Below are positions 1-10,700 of a DNA stretch of 64,000 nucleotides, piece by piece (positions within the stretch are counted from its first letter, which is position 1; every line of letters begins with the position of its first letter). The notes beneath the pieces were generated by a model. It was not told the DNA's origin and made no database searches. It saw nothing but the letters and a program-made list of their open reading frames with translations. Source of the DNA: Dryomyza anilis (taxonomy: Eukaryota; Arthropoda; Insecta; Diptera; Dryomyzidae). The DNA is taken from NCBI GenBank assembly GCA_951804985.1, contig OX638135.1, positions 39,840,002 through 39,904,001 of the forward strand, read 5' to 3'. The position numbers and the translations under genes are program-made.

Positions 1-986
1 AATCACATTTAAAAAATATTAATAGTTTTGCTGCAAGTTTATTGAAACTTATGGGATGTTTGAATATTTGCTACAAGGCGTAAATTTAAACAGATAGTTG
101 CAGCAAAACTTTCATAAACATCTTATTTTCTTATGTGCGAGATTGAAATTATCAACACGTGATGGAAAATATTGTTTTTCATATTTTACTTTGATGACAG
201 CAGCGCCGGGCCAACTTGGTTCTTCCGCGAAGAAGTCTCAAGTCGTTGTACAATTTTACATTCGAAGACGATGGCGATGTACAACCAAGATTCTATTTTC
301 ATTCTAGAATAAATAAAAATACATTTGATTCCTTTTATTTCAATTCAATAAAAATTACTACGCGAATTCTAATGGAGTACCTTTTCCAAATATTCATCAA
401 CTATGTACCTATTTGTATATTTAATTGATGGTTGCTATACGTAATCGTAAATTTGAAAGATGATTGCTATCAATATTTATAGTATTTGACGGATGTTTGA
501 GAGATGTGTTCTCAAAGACGATCTTAATAATTTGTAAATAACCTGATATTTAGGGCTGTGATAATTCTGGTAATAATCTTTGTTTTCTTAGTGTGTTCCT
601 AAATCTTTTTATTTATTATATTTATTGGTATTTACACTTATTTTTATAAAATTTAGTATACATTTTATATAAAGTTAATTCATTTGTGGTACACTCAATA
701 GAAAATGTCCCATTAAGTACTTAATAGTACGAACATTGATTTTATGGTTCATGTATTAATAGTTTTTCATACTAAATCAAAAGTTTTTTTAATTCATTTT
801 CGAGTATTCGCAAAATTCGGTACCATTAAAAGAAATATTTCAGTAATATTATTTTTAATGGAATAAATGTTATTGTTTTAATGGTTTCCTCATATAATAA
901 CAAATGTTACATAATAAACATTAACACGAATAAAAACAAGTTCGTTTTGTACGTCATTCTGCGTGTTTGCTCAGAATTTTTTGCAA
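1..986. other. AT-rich spacer, no gene seen
   Basis: This stretch is very AT-rich and has stops in all frames. The longest open stretches are about 70 codons and show no domain pattern. No tRNA, rRNA or repeat structure is recognisable before the SINE that begins near 987. Confidence 0.6.
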
Positions 987-1311
987 TATAATAATATAAT
1001 AATTTGGTGCTACAGTCTTGTATAGAACTTCGGCCGAGCTCTTTCACCCTTTAAGCTGTGCGTGTTATATTTGTACTTAAATTGTTGGGACCTACAGTTT
1101 ATTGCCGAATCCGAACGGCGGGTGAGAGCTTTTCATAGGCATTTACTCTCGAAGGTTTACCATTTACCGCCGAGAGGTAGCGTCGCATAGAAAAATGTTT
1201 TCTATGAAAAAGATGTTGGCAGTCGCTGGGGATCGAACCGCGGATCTTTCGGCTCGTAGTCGAACGCACCAGCGACTTTTTGCTCGTAGTCAACCGCACT
1301 TACGAGAGGAG
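987..1311 (-). mobile_element. tRNA-derived SINE, minus strand
   Basis: Read on the minus strand, the segment has a tRNA-like head with a clear RNA polymerase III B box (GGTTCGATCC, near 1229-1240) and an A-box-like GGGTAGCTC at its 5' edge near 1305-1314. A body and an AT-rich TTA-repeat tail near 985-1005 follow. The tail region includes GAGCTCGGCC, which I recall from fly SINE tails. The head is odd: a GACTACGAGC anticodon-arm-like motif occurs twice, and the sequences around 1220 and 1270 can pair as an 8-bp stem (GTCGCTGG/CCAGCGAC). The 5' edge abuts the terminal repeat of the DUF4806 transposon, so part of the A box may be transposon sequence. It is non-coding. Family name is not assigned. 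Confidence 0.55.
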
Positions 1312-1327
1312 CTACCCAAGTAACAAT
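1312..1327. repeat. Left terminal inverted repeat of the DUF4806 transposon
   Basis: The 16 bases CTACCCAAGTAACAAT are the exact reverse complement of the right end at 7202-7217. Inner sequence on both sides shares imperfect CTAGTTTCTAG-type motifs, so the inverted repeat extends with lower similarity. A TA at the edge of both termini would fit a TA target duplication, but it lies inside the symmetrical repeat and cannot be proved. This is the only left terminus in the array. Confidence 0.75.
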
Positions 1328-1747
1328 GCCAACCAGTAATTGGCTAGTAACTTGCCAGTTTCACTAGAAGCCATACTAGTTTCTAGCCAGTAAAACTATC
1401 TAGGAACTTGCCAGTGGTGTCACGCTAGTTCCAGGTGGAGATTGGATAGTTAAACTACCGAGTTCCTAGATAGTTTTTAGTACGTAAACTAGTAGTTTAC
1501 TAGTCAATATATAAAATTCTTTAAATATTACAAAAAATTTATTGATTACTTTAAATAAACAAATTCATACAAATTAAATTATACAAAAATATAATAAAAT
1601 TATACAAAAATATACAAATAAATACAAATTATACAAATATATATAAATTACAAATTATACAAATATATACAAATAATACAAGAACAAAAAGACATTCTTT
1701 GCCTTACAAACAAAAATATTCTGACAAAAATAGTAAATTTAAAGTGT

Positions 1748-3069
1748 CTACGTTTTATTTTTTAATTTTTGCGCATTCCATCCCAGTCTTTTGAATTTGT
1801 CAGCACTGCTGATAATGCCTTCTCAAACTCAGTTTGCCATGATACACCATATTGTGCCATAAATAAAACAAAATAAAATCCAAAATATTGTCTATATAAA
1901 TTAGAATATTATACGTTACCTGAATACATTGTGCAAAACGACATAACGAAAAAACATCTTTGTCAGGTACCTTCTTTTTCGCTGTGTATGTGAGTCAAAA
2001 TGGAACGTAGTATGGCAGTTAAATTTTTAGTCAACGACCTATTACTACCGTACATAGTCGACAAACAATTAATCTAAATGTAAAACATGTTTTTCAATTA
2101 ATAATGAATCTTATTTAAATAAAAGTTCTAAAACTGGCAAAGATAATGATTTTGTTCTTTACCGGGAATACATACAAAATCATTCAAAAATACATTCTTT
2201 TTTAAATCATCATTAAATTGTTGAAATTCTTGTTTAGACGCTAGTGGCATTACCAAATTGTATTTACAATAATTTCCAATTTTTGAAGCTCCCATCTGAA
2301 TCACATTTTTAATATCGGTTAAATCGTTGCACATTTCCTTTCTCATATTGGAATTATGATATTCCACAATCCCATTTACTCCTTGGAGTATTGCGTTTAA
2401 AAAATCAGATGCTGTTGCACAAAGTAAATTATTATTTTTTAAATATTTGGAGATTTTCATATTTCTGATTTACGTTCTTCACAATCATATTCATATGATA
2501 TGCTGAGTTCGGAAATTGATGAACTTAAATCTGTAATATATTTTAAGTTTATTTGTTTTATTTAAAATAGTCTTAAAATAATAAACAGAGATTGAAACCA
2601 TAAGCCAAACTGAAATAAAACTAATCAAACAGAAATCGGTAAAAAGTCACAAATACACCGATTTAAACAGTTTTATTTATATTCTGGTTTTGAAAATATT
2701 GGAAAAGTTTAAAAATATATTTTTTCGTTAAAAAGTGTTATATTTTGAATTATCTAAAATTTTTTAATTTAACTAATAGGTAATTGGTATGTAGAAAGAA
2801 TTGAGTATCTATGCTGGTTTAAGACTTACCATTACTATCTGAAACATTTATATTTTCACTCTCCAAATGATTTACATTTCTTGTAGGAATTTCAATGTCG
2901 GATTCTGAACTTTCATCTTAATTGAAATTTATAATATTTAAAATTAATTGATATAACACGTATAATTTTTTTATATGTTCTTACGGTCACTATTTAAATT
3001 CCTCAATACATATTTTCGTCTTCTTTCTCTCTGTTTTCGTAAATTAGCAAGTTTTCGTTTTCGATCCAT
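1748..3069 (-). pseudogene. DUF4806-like spliced gene, unit 1
   Basis: Five exons can be read in one continuous frame: 3069-2985, 2916-2830, 2530-2474, 2411-2176 and 2073-1963. All introns begin GT and end AG, with lengths 68, 299, 62 and 102 nt. The first three junctions are phase 1 and the fourth phase 0. The predicted protein is about 191 residues: a basic N-terminus rich in Arg and Lys (1-28), an acidic Ser/Glu middle (29-77), and a C-terminal part (about 129-190) resembling DUF4806, a domain of unknown function common in insect repeats. The pattern seen is a MPL motif, a run of amphipathic helix, GSNRSL, and an ILRSIL helix. The frame stops at 1963. A second short frame (1966-1908) continues the domain-like pattern after a one-base shift and ends in a good donor. 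A last open segment ends near 1748, here shifted by a one-base and a 35-bp deletion. Function is unknown. Confidence 0.55.
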
Positions 3070-3834
3070 TATTTATTTTTCACTTATGTTTAAAACGTCA
3101 ACTTATTTTTAATTCACAACAGAATTTGAAATTATAAATTATATACTTTCGAGGTGAGAAATTTTTGGAGTGCTCAAAGAATTCCAGTCTACGTCTTATT
3201 TATATTTGTTACTGCTTGCGAAAATCATTTAATTGCCCAAAATTTGACAAAAAAAATAAAACGAAAAATGTTTGTTTTCGTCTTAATTGAATTAAAAATG
3301 AAGGAATCAGTAATAAGGCATTGTAATATATATCATGAAGTTTATTAATAAAATGTGCACACTAATAAATATACAAATTAGTCAAATTTGTACGCACCCT
3401 AAACAACTAATTACGATATTGTTAATAAGTGTCCTTATAAATTTAACATTAATGAAAGTTTGAAATTATCAATTAATTTGTTTCTATAAAACAAAATAAA
3501 AATGCGGAGAATTCTCTGACAAGATTACAACCATTCTTATTTCTAACCAGTGGTTCGCTTTGAACACTTATTCAGAAAATAACTTGTCAATGGAAATTGT
3601 TCTTGGCCTGTTAAACTTTAAGGCTCCAGTCTAGAAAGTAGCTAGTTTTCAAGACGTTTTCCTAGCCAGTTTAGCACCATTATAACCAGTCTAGGAAGTA
3701 GCTAGAATTGAAGACGATTTCCTAGCCACTTTAGTCTCATCATAGCCAGTCTAGAAAGTAGCTAGTTTTCAAGACGTTCTCCTAGCCAGTTTAGCACCAT
3801 TATAGCCAGTCTAGAAAGTAGCTGGTTTTGAAGC

Positions 3835-4379
3835 CGAAATATGTTTTAATATGGGAATGCTGAATGTCTGCAGCCATGATGACCATGTGCGTCAACTGTT
3901 ATCAGTGCAACATTTTTTAGTTCAGACAAAATCCATGCTTCAGCATCGCATGTGCAGCGAGGTGCGATAATGCAAACCTTAATTATGTTTTTAATAACAT
4001 ATTCGGCGTTATTTGTAATTAAAAAAAATATATGTTGTGTATTTACTTCTATTTGATTTTGTGTTACTGCACGACAAGGGCATGCATTTTTCCGCTACAT
4101 AAGGACTCTTTTGGGAGCATTTTCGGAAGGTTTTTTTTCGATTAAAAATGAATCTTACACAAGAGCATTTCCAGATTATTTTTAGGCTCCCATGCTAGAT
4201 GGTTTTTAGGCTCCGATACAAGACTCCTAAAAGAGCCTTCTAACTATGCTCAGGTCTGAATGACGCATTTTTATCAGAAAATGTATATTTCAAGACTCTT
4301 TTCTGAATGAAACATGAGCGCTCAGGCTCAGCCAAAAGATTGTGAAAACAATCTTTTCTGAGTTCTTGCGTTGGCTGGG
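3835..4379. other. Non-repeat block inside the subterminal minisatellite
   Basis: About 545 bp interrupt a 60-bp repeat copy between GAAGC and AGTTTAGCACC. The block contains no ORF of note, several related AAGACTC/GAGCCT motifs and a perfect hairpin near its right edge. All twelve units have it at the same place, so it entered before amplification. It may be a nested short non-autonomous element, but I see no clear terminal repeats. Confidence 0.4.
4334..4357. other. Perfect 10-bp hairpin with GAAA loop
   Basis: AAAAGATTGT, a GAAA loop and ACAATCTTTT form a perfect stem-loop. It is kept in every unit, for example near 6823-6846 in unit 2. GAAA tetraloops are unusually stable in RNA; whether this is transcribed is unknown. 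Confidence 0.6.
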
Positions 4380-4487
4380 AAGTTTAGCACCATTATAGCC
4401 AGTCTAGAAAGTAGCTAGTTTTGAAGACGATTTCCTATCCATTTTAGCCAGTCTAGACAGTAGCTAGTTTTCAAAAAGTAGCTGGCA

Positions 4488-5552
4488 GCGTAGTATGGCA
4501 GTTAAATTTTTAGTCAACGACCTATTACTACCGTACATAGTCGACAAACAATTAATCTAAATGTAAAACATGTTTTTCAATTAATAATGAATCTTATTTA
4601 AATAAAAGTTCTAAAACTGGCAAAGATAATGATTTTGTTCTTTACCGGGAATACATACAAAATCATTCAAAAATACATTCTTTTTTAAATCATCATTAAA
4701 TTGTTGAAATTCTTGTTTAGACGCTAGTGGCATTACCAAATTGTATTTACAATAATTTCCAATTTTTGAAGCTCCCATCTGAATCACATTTTTAATATCG
4801 GTTAAATCGTTGCACATTTCCTTTCTCATATTGGAATTATGATATTCCACAATCCCATTTACTCCTTGGAGTATTGCGTTTAAAAAATCAGATGCTGTTG
4901 CACAAAGTAAATTATTATTTGTTAAATATTTGGAGATTTTCATATTTCTGATTTACGTTCTTCACAATCATATTCATATGATATGCTGAGTTCGGAAATT
5001 GATGAACTTAAATCTGTAATATATTTTAAGTTTATTTGTTTTATTTAAAATAGTCTTAAAATAATAAACAGAGATTGAAACCATAAGCCAAACTGAAATA
5101 AAACTAATCAAACAGAAATCGGTAAAAAGTCACAAATACACCGATTTAAACAGTTTTATTTATATTCTGTTTTTGAAAATATTGGAAAAGTTAAAAAATA
5201 TATATTTTCGTTAAAAAGTGTTATATTTTGAATTATCTAAAATTTTTTAATTTAACTAATAGGTAATTGGTATGTAGAAAGAATTGAGTATCTATGCTGG
5301 TTTAAGACTTACCATTACTATCTGAAACATTTATATTTTCACTCTCCAAATGATTTACATTTCTTGTAGGAATTTCAATGTCGGATTCTGAACTTTCATC
5401 TTAATTGAAATTTATAATATTTAAAATTAATTGATATAACACGTATAATTTTTTTATATGTACTTACGGTCACTATTTAAATTCCTCAATACATATTTTC
5501 GTCTTCTTTCTCTCTGTTTTCGTAAATTAGCAAGTTATCGTTTTCGATCCAT
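4488..5552 (-). pseudogene. DUF4806-like gene, unit 2, 3' end deleted
   Basis: Exons 1-4 are intact in the same arrangement as unit 1 (start codon at 5552, exon 4 at 4894-4659). Exon 5 begins at 4556 and is cut by the unit 1/unit 2 junction near 4488, so the end of the DUF4806-like domain and the last open segment are missing. One base differs inside intron 3. Confidence 0.5.
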
Positions 5553-7201
5553 TATTTATTTTTCACTTATGTTTAAAACGTCAACTTATTTTTAATTCAC
5601 AACAGAATTTGAAATTATAAATTATATACTTTCGAGGTGAGAAATTTTTGGAGTGCTCAAAGAATTCCAGTCTACGTCTTATTTATATTTGTTACTGCTT
5701 GCGAAAATCATTTAATTGCCCAAAATTTGACAAAAAAAATAAAACGAAAAATGTTTGTTTTCGTCTTAATTGAATTAAAAATGAAGGAATCAGTAACAAC
5801 CATTGTAATATATATCATGAAGTTTATTAATAAAATGTGCACACTAATAAATATACAAATTAGTCAAATTTGTACGCACCCTAAACAACTAATTACGATA
5901 TTGTTAATAAGTGTCCTTATAAATTTAACATTAATGAAAGTTTGAAATTATCAATTAATTTGTTTCTATAAAACAAAATAAAAATGCGGAGAATTCTCTG
6001 ACAAGATTACAACCATTCTTATTTCTAACCAGTGGTTCGCTTTGAACACTTATTCAGAAAATAACTTGTCAATGGAAATTGTTCTTGGCCAGTTAAACTT
6101 TAAGGCTCCAGTCTAGAAAGTAGCTAGTTTTCAAGACGTTTTCCTAGCCAGTTTAGCACCATTATAACCAGTCTAGGAAGTAGCTAGATTTGAAGACGAT
6201 TTCCTAGCCACTTTAGCCTCATCATAGCCAGTCTAGAAAGTAGCTAGTTTTCAAGACGTTCTCCTAGCCAGTTTAGCACCATTATAGCCAGTCTAGAAAG
6301 TAGCTGGTTTTGAAGCCGAAATATGTTTTAATATGGGAATGCTGAATGTCTGCAGCCATGATGACCATGTGCGTCAACTGTTATCAGTGCAACATTTTTT
6401 AGTTCAGACAAAATCCATGCTTCAGCATCGCATGTGCAGCGAGGTGCGATAATGCAAACCTTAATTATGTTTTTAATAACATATTCGGCGTTATTTGTAA
6501 TTAAAAAAAATATATGTTGTGTATTTACTTCTATTTGATTTTGTGTTACTGCACGACAAGGGCATGCATTTTTCCGCTACATAAGGACTCTTTTGGGAGC
6601 ATTTTCGGAAGGTTTTTTTTCGATTAAAAATGAATCTTACACAAGAGCATTTCCAGATTATTTTTAGGCTCCCATGCTAGATGGTTTTTAGGCTCCGATA
6701 CAAGACTCCTAAAAGAGCCTTCTAACTATGCTCAGGTCTGAATGACGCATTTTTATCAGAAAATGTATATTTCAAGACTCTTTTCTGAATGAAACATGAG
6801 CGCTCAGGCTCAGCCAAAAGATTGTGAAAACAATCTTTTCTGAGTTCTTGCGTTGGCTGGGAAGTTTAGCACCATTATAGCCAGTCTAGAAAGTAGCTAG
6901 TTTTGAAGACGATTTCCTATCCATTTTAGCCAGTCTAGACAGTAGCTAGTTTTCAAAAAGTATTCCTTGCCAGTTTCTGCCTAGAAAGTAGCTAGTTTTC
7001 AAGACGTTTTCATAGCCAGTTTAGCACCGTTATTGCCAGCCTAGAAAGTAGCCAGAATTCAAGTGGTTTTCCTATCTAGTCTTGCCTTCTTAAAGCCACA
7101 GCAAAACCAGAAAATAGCCAGTAATACGCAAGTTTTTCTATCCAGTGCAGCCCTGTAATTTTCTGACTAGAAACTAGACAGAAAATGGGCTTGTCTAGTA
7201 A

Positions 7202-7217
7202 ATTGTTACTTGGGTAG
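7202..7217. repeat. Right terminal inverted repeat, unit 2
   Basis: ATTGTTACTTGGGTAG mirrors the left end at 1312-1327 exactly. Equivalent right ends lie at 10911-10926, 14675-14690, 18385-18400, 22149-22164, 25859-25874, 29623-29638, 33388-33403, 37141-37156, 40893-40908 and 44776-44791. Those of units 3, 5 and 7 read ATTATTAC instead of ATTGTTAC. Confidence 0.75.
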
Positions 7218-7739
7218 TAGATTAATTTTTAATATTTTATTCAAAAGTATTTTAATGAATAATTAAATCTAACATTTAATGGACTGTAATCTTAAAACAC
7301 TGGTGTCAATAATCATGAATTACCTGGTTTTTGACTTTTAAAAAATTCACAATTGATAAATATTACGACACTTTCGACTAGTAATTATTATAATCTTTAA
7401 ATTCCAAATACAGAAAGTACTTAAAAATAGAAAATAATTATAATATCATGACGGTCTCATTTTAAACTAATTTTTATTTTCAAGACAGTCGAAAGATTTA
7501 CTATCAAATATGCTGGCGAATTAAATCTGGGTTTCGAATAGCGATAAAACTTGAACCGTTATCAATGAATGTAACCTTAATTAATAACAAAATGCATAAA
7601 TGAATATAATTTAACACCCTAACATTTTTGGGTACCATGTATATTTGGATATATTTGGATACCCAACCTCAAAACAGATGCATTTGAATATATGAGTTTT
7701 GTTTGACCCTTAGCATTATATTTTAAATCAAAAAATTTT
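7218..7739. other. Flank spacer carried in every unit (short form)
   Basis: This non-coding DNA follows the right end of the transposon in each unit and is presumably the original insertion-site flank. It contains TTGGGTA and TACCCAA arms about 25 bp apart near 7628-7670. No gene is seen. The long form, after units 3, 5 and 7-12, has an extra 54 bp before the final AAATCAAAAAATTTT. Confidence 0.7.
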
Positions 7740-10700
7740 ACAAAAATATAATAAAATTATACAAAAATATACAAATAAATACAAATTATACAAATATATA
7801 TAAATTACAAATTATACAAATATATACAAATAATACAAGAACAACGAAAAAAGACATTCTTTGCCTTACAAACAAAAATATTCTGACAAAAATAGTAAAT
7901 TTAAAGTGTCTACGTTTTATTTTTTAATTTTTTGCGCATTCCATCCCAGTCTTTTGAATTTGTCAGCACTGCTGATAATGCCTTCTCAAACACAGTTTGC
8001 CATGATACACCATATTGTGCCGGAACCCCCATTCTTAGTTCGAATAAAACATAAATACAACAAAATAAAATCCAAAATATTGTCTATATAAATTAGAATA
8101 TTATACGTTACCTGAATACATTGTGCAAAACGACATAACGAAAAAACATCTTTTTCAGGTACCTTCTTTTTCGCTGTGTATGTGAGTCAAAATGGAACGT
8201 AGTATGGCAGTTAAATTTTTAGTCAACGACCTATTACTACCGTACATAGTCGACAAACAATTAATCTAAATGTAAAACATGTTTTTCAATTAATAATGAA
8301 TCTTATTTAAATAAAAGTTCTAAAACTGGCAAAGATAATGATTTTGTTCTTTACCGGGAATACATACAAAATCATTCAAAAATACATTCTTTTTTAAATC
8401 ATCATTAAATTGTTGAAATTCTTGTTTAGACGCTAGTGGCATTACCAAATTGTATTTACAATAATTTCCAATTTTTGAAGCTCCCATCTGAATCACATTT
8501 TTAATATCGGTTAAATCGTTGCACATTTCATTTCTCATATTGGAATTATGATATTCCACAATCCCATTTACTCCTTGGAGTATTGCGTTTAAAAAATCAG
8601 ATGCTGTTGCACAAAGTAAATTATTATTTTTTAAATATTTGGAGATTTTCATATTTCTGATTTACGTTCTTCACAATCATATTCATATGATATGCTGAGT
8701 TCGGAAATTGATGAACTTAAATCTGTAATATATTTTAAGTTTATTTGTTTTATTTAAAATAGTCTTAAAATAATAAACAGAGATTGAAACCATAAGCCAA
8801 ACTGAAATAAAACTAATCAAACAGAAATCGGTAAAAAGTCACAAATACACCGATTTAAACAGTTTTATTTATATTCTGTTTTTGAAAATATTGGAAAAGT
8901 TAAAAAATATATATTTTCGTTAAAAAGTGTTATATTTTGAATTATCTAAAATTTTTTAATTTAACTAATAGGTAATTGGTATGTAGAAAGAATTGAGTAT
9001 CTATGCTGGTTTAAGACTTACCATTACTATCTGAAACATTTATATTTTCACTCTCCAAATGATTTACATTTCTTGTAGGAATTTCAATGTCGGATTCTGA
9101 ACTTTCATCTTAATTGAAATTTATAATATTTAAAATTAATTGATATAACACGTATAATTTTTTTATATGTACTTACGGTCACTATTTAAATTCCTCAATA
9201 CATATTTTCGTCTTCTTTCTCTCTGTTTTCGTAAATTAGCAAGTTATCGTTTTCGATCCATTATTTATTTTTCACTTATGTTTAAAACGTCAACTTATTT
9301 TTAATTCACAACAGAATTTGAAATTATAAATTATATACTTTCGAGGTGAGAAATTTTTGGAGTGCTCAAAGAATTCCAGTCTACGTCTTATTTATATTTG
9401 TTACTGCTTGCGAAAATCATTTAATTGCCCAAAATTTGACAAAAAAAATAAAACGAAAAATGTTTGTTTTCGTCTTAATTGAATTAAAAATGAAGGAATC
9501 AGTAACAACCATTGTAATATATATCATGAAGTTTATTAATAAAATGTGCACACTAATAAATATACAAATTAGTCAAATTTGTACGCACCCTAAACAACTA
9601 ATTACGATATTGTTAATAAGTGTCCTTATAAATTTAACATTAATGAAAGTTTGAAATTATCAATTAATTTGTTTCTATAAAACAAAATAAAAATGCGGAG
9701 AATTCTCTGACAAGATTACAACCATTCTTATTTCTAACCAGTGGTTCGCTTTGAACACTTATTCAGAAAATAACTTGTCAATGGAAATTGTTCTTGGCCA
9801 GTTAAACTTTAAGGCTCCAGTCTAGAAAGTAGCTAGTTTTCAAGACGTTTTCCTAGCCAGTTTAGCACCATTATAACCAGTCTAGGAAGTAGCTAGATTT
9901 GAAGACGATTTCCTAGCCACTTTAGCCTCATCATAGCCAGTCTAGAAAGTAGCTAGTTTTCAAGACGTTCTCCTAGCCAGTTTAGCACCATTATAGCCAG
10001 TCTAGAAAGTAGCTGGTTTTGAAGCCGAAATATGTTTTAATATGGGAATGCTGAATGTCTGCAGCCATGATGACCATGTGCGTCAACTGTTATCAGTGCA
10101 ACATTTTTTAGTTCAGACAAAATCCATGCTTCAGCATCGCATGTGCAGCGAGGTGCGATAATGCAAACCTTAATTATGTTTTTAATAACATATTCGGCGT
10201 TATTTGTAATTTAAAAAAATATATGTTGTGTATTTACTTCTATTTGATTTTTTTTTACTGCACGACAAGGGCATGCATTTTTCCGCTACATAAGGACTCT
10301 TTTGGGAGCATTTTCGGAAGGTTTTTTTTCGATTAAAAATGAATCTTACACAAGAGCATTTCCAGATTATTTTTAGGCTCCCATGCTAGATGGTTTTTAG
10401 GCTCCGATACAAGACTCCTAAAAGAGCCTTCTAACTATGCTCAGGTCTGAATGACGCATTTTTATCAGAAAATGTATATTTCAAGACTCTTTTCTGAATG
10501 AAACATGAGCGCTCAGGCTCAGCCAAAAGATTGTGAAAACAATCTTTTCTGAGTTCTTGCGTTGGCTGGGCAGTTTAACACCATTATAGCCAGTCTAGAA
10601 AGTAGCTAGTTTTGAAGACGATTTCCTATCCATTTTAGCCAGTCTAGACAGTAGCTAGTTTTCAAAAAGTATTCCTAGCCAGTTTCAGCCTAGAAAGTAG

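Larger units (their letters stand above)
3625..4485. repeat. Subterminal ~60-bp minisatellite (unit 1 example)
   Basis: About eight diverged copies of a roughly 60-bp motif (CCAGTCTAGAAAGTAGCTAG, then TTTTCAAGACGTTTTCCTAG and TTTAGCACCATTATA) fill the right subterminal region. The array is interrupted by a non-repeat block (3835-4379). The same arrangement recurs in every unit up to the right terminal repeat. Repeated subterminal motifs are typical of binding sites for transposition proteins in several DNA transposon superfamilies; that role here is inference. Confidence 0.75.
1312..4486 (-). mobile_element. Unit 1: DUF4806 transposon copy with intact left end
   Basis: This copy keeps the left terminal repeat and about 270 bp of left subterminal DNA that no other unit has. 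It then holds the AT-rich leader (ACAAAT-type repeats, 1560-1690), the minus-strand DUF4806 gene, and the right subterminal 60-bp repeats. The right end is lost: at 4486 the sequence jumps back to the equivalent of position 2007, beginning unit 2. Adding the missing right piece seen in unit 2 gives a full element of about 3.4 kb. No transposase domain is visible, so the family would be non-autonomous or of an unrecognised type. Confidence 0.7.
4487..7739 (-). mobile_element. Unit 2: copy lacking its left third, with flank spacer
   Basis: The unit starts inside exon 5 of the gene, after a short filler (GCTGGCA) at the junction with unit 1. It reaches the right terminal repeat at 7202-7217 and continues into flank DNA (7218-7739) that recurs after every later right end. 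The spacer is the short form, lacking 54 bp. Units 1 and 2 share private variants (GGGAAG for GGGCAG near 4378 and 6859, and GTGTTACTG for GTTTTACTG), so they are sister copies. Confidence 0.85.

Noticed and set aside
1220..1275. A functional tRNA gene
   Set aside because: The B box is good but the D arm is missing or displaced and the anticodon arm is duplicated; it fits a SINE head instead.
1099..1299. Minus-strand 66-codon frame
   Set aside because: It lies over the tRNA-derived SINE head and body, so it is not a gene.
3154..3348. Plus-strand 64-codon open frame (MRNFWSAQ...) found in most units, 102 codons in two units
   Set aside because: It begins at GTG, lies upstream of the minus-strand gene, is altered or absent in unit 9, and has no domain pattern. 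Its recurrence only reflects the tandem repeat.
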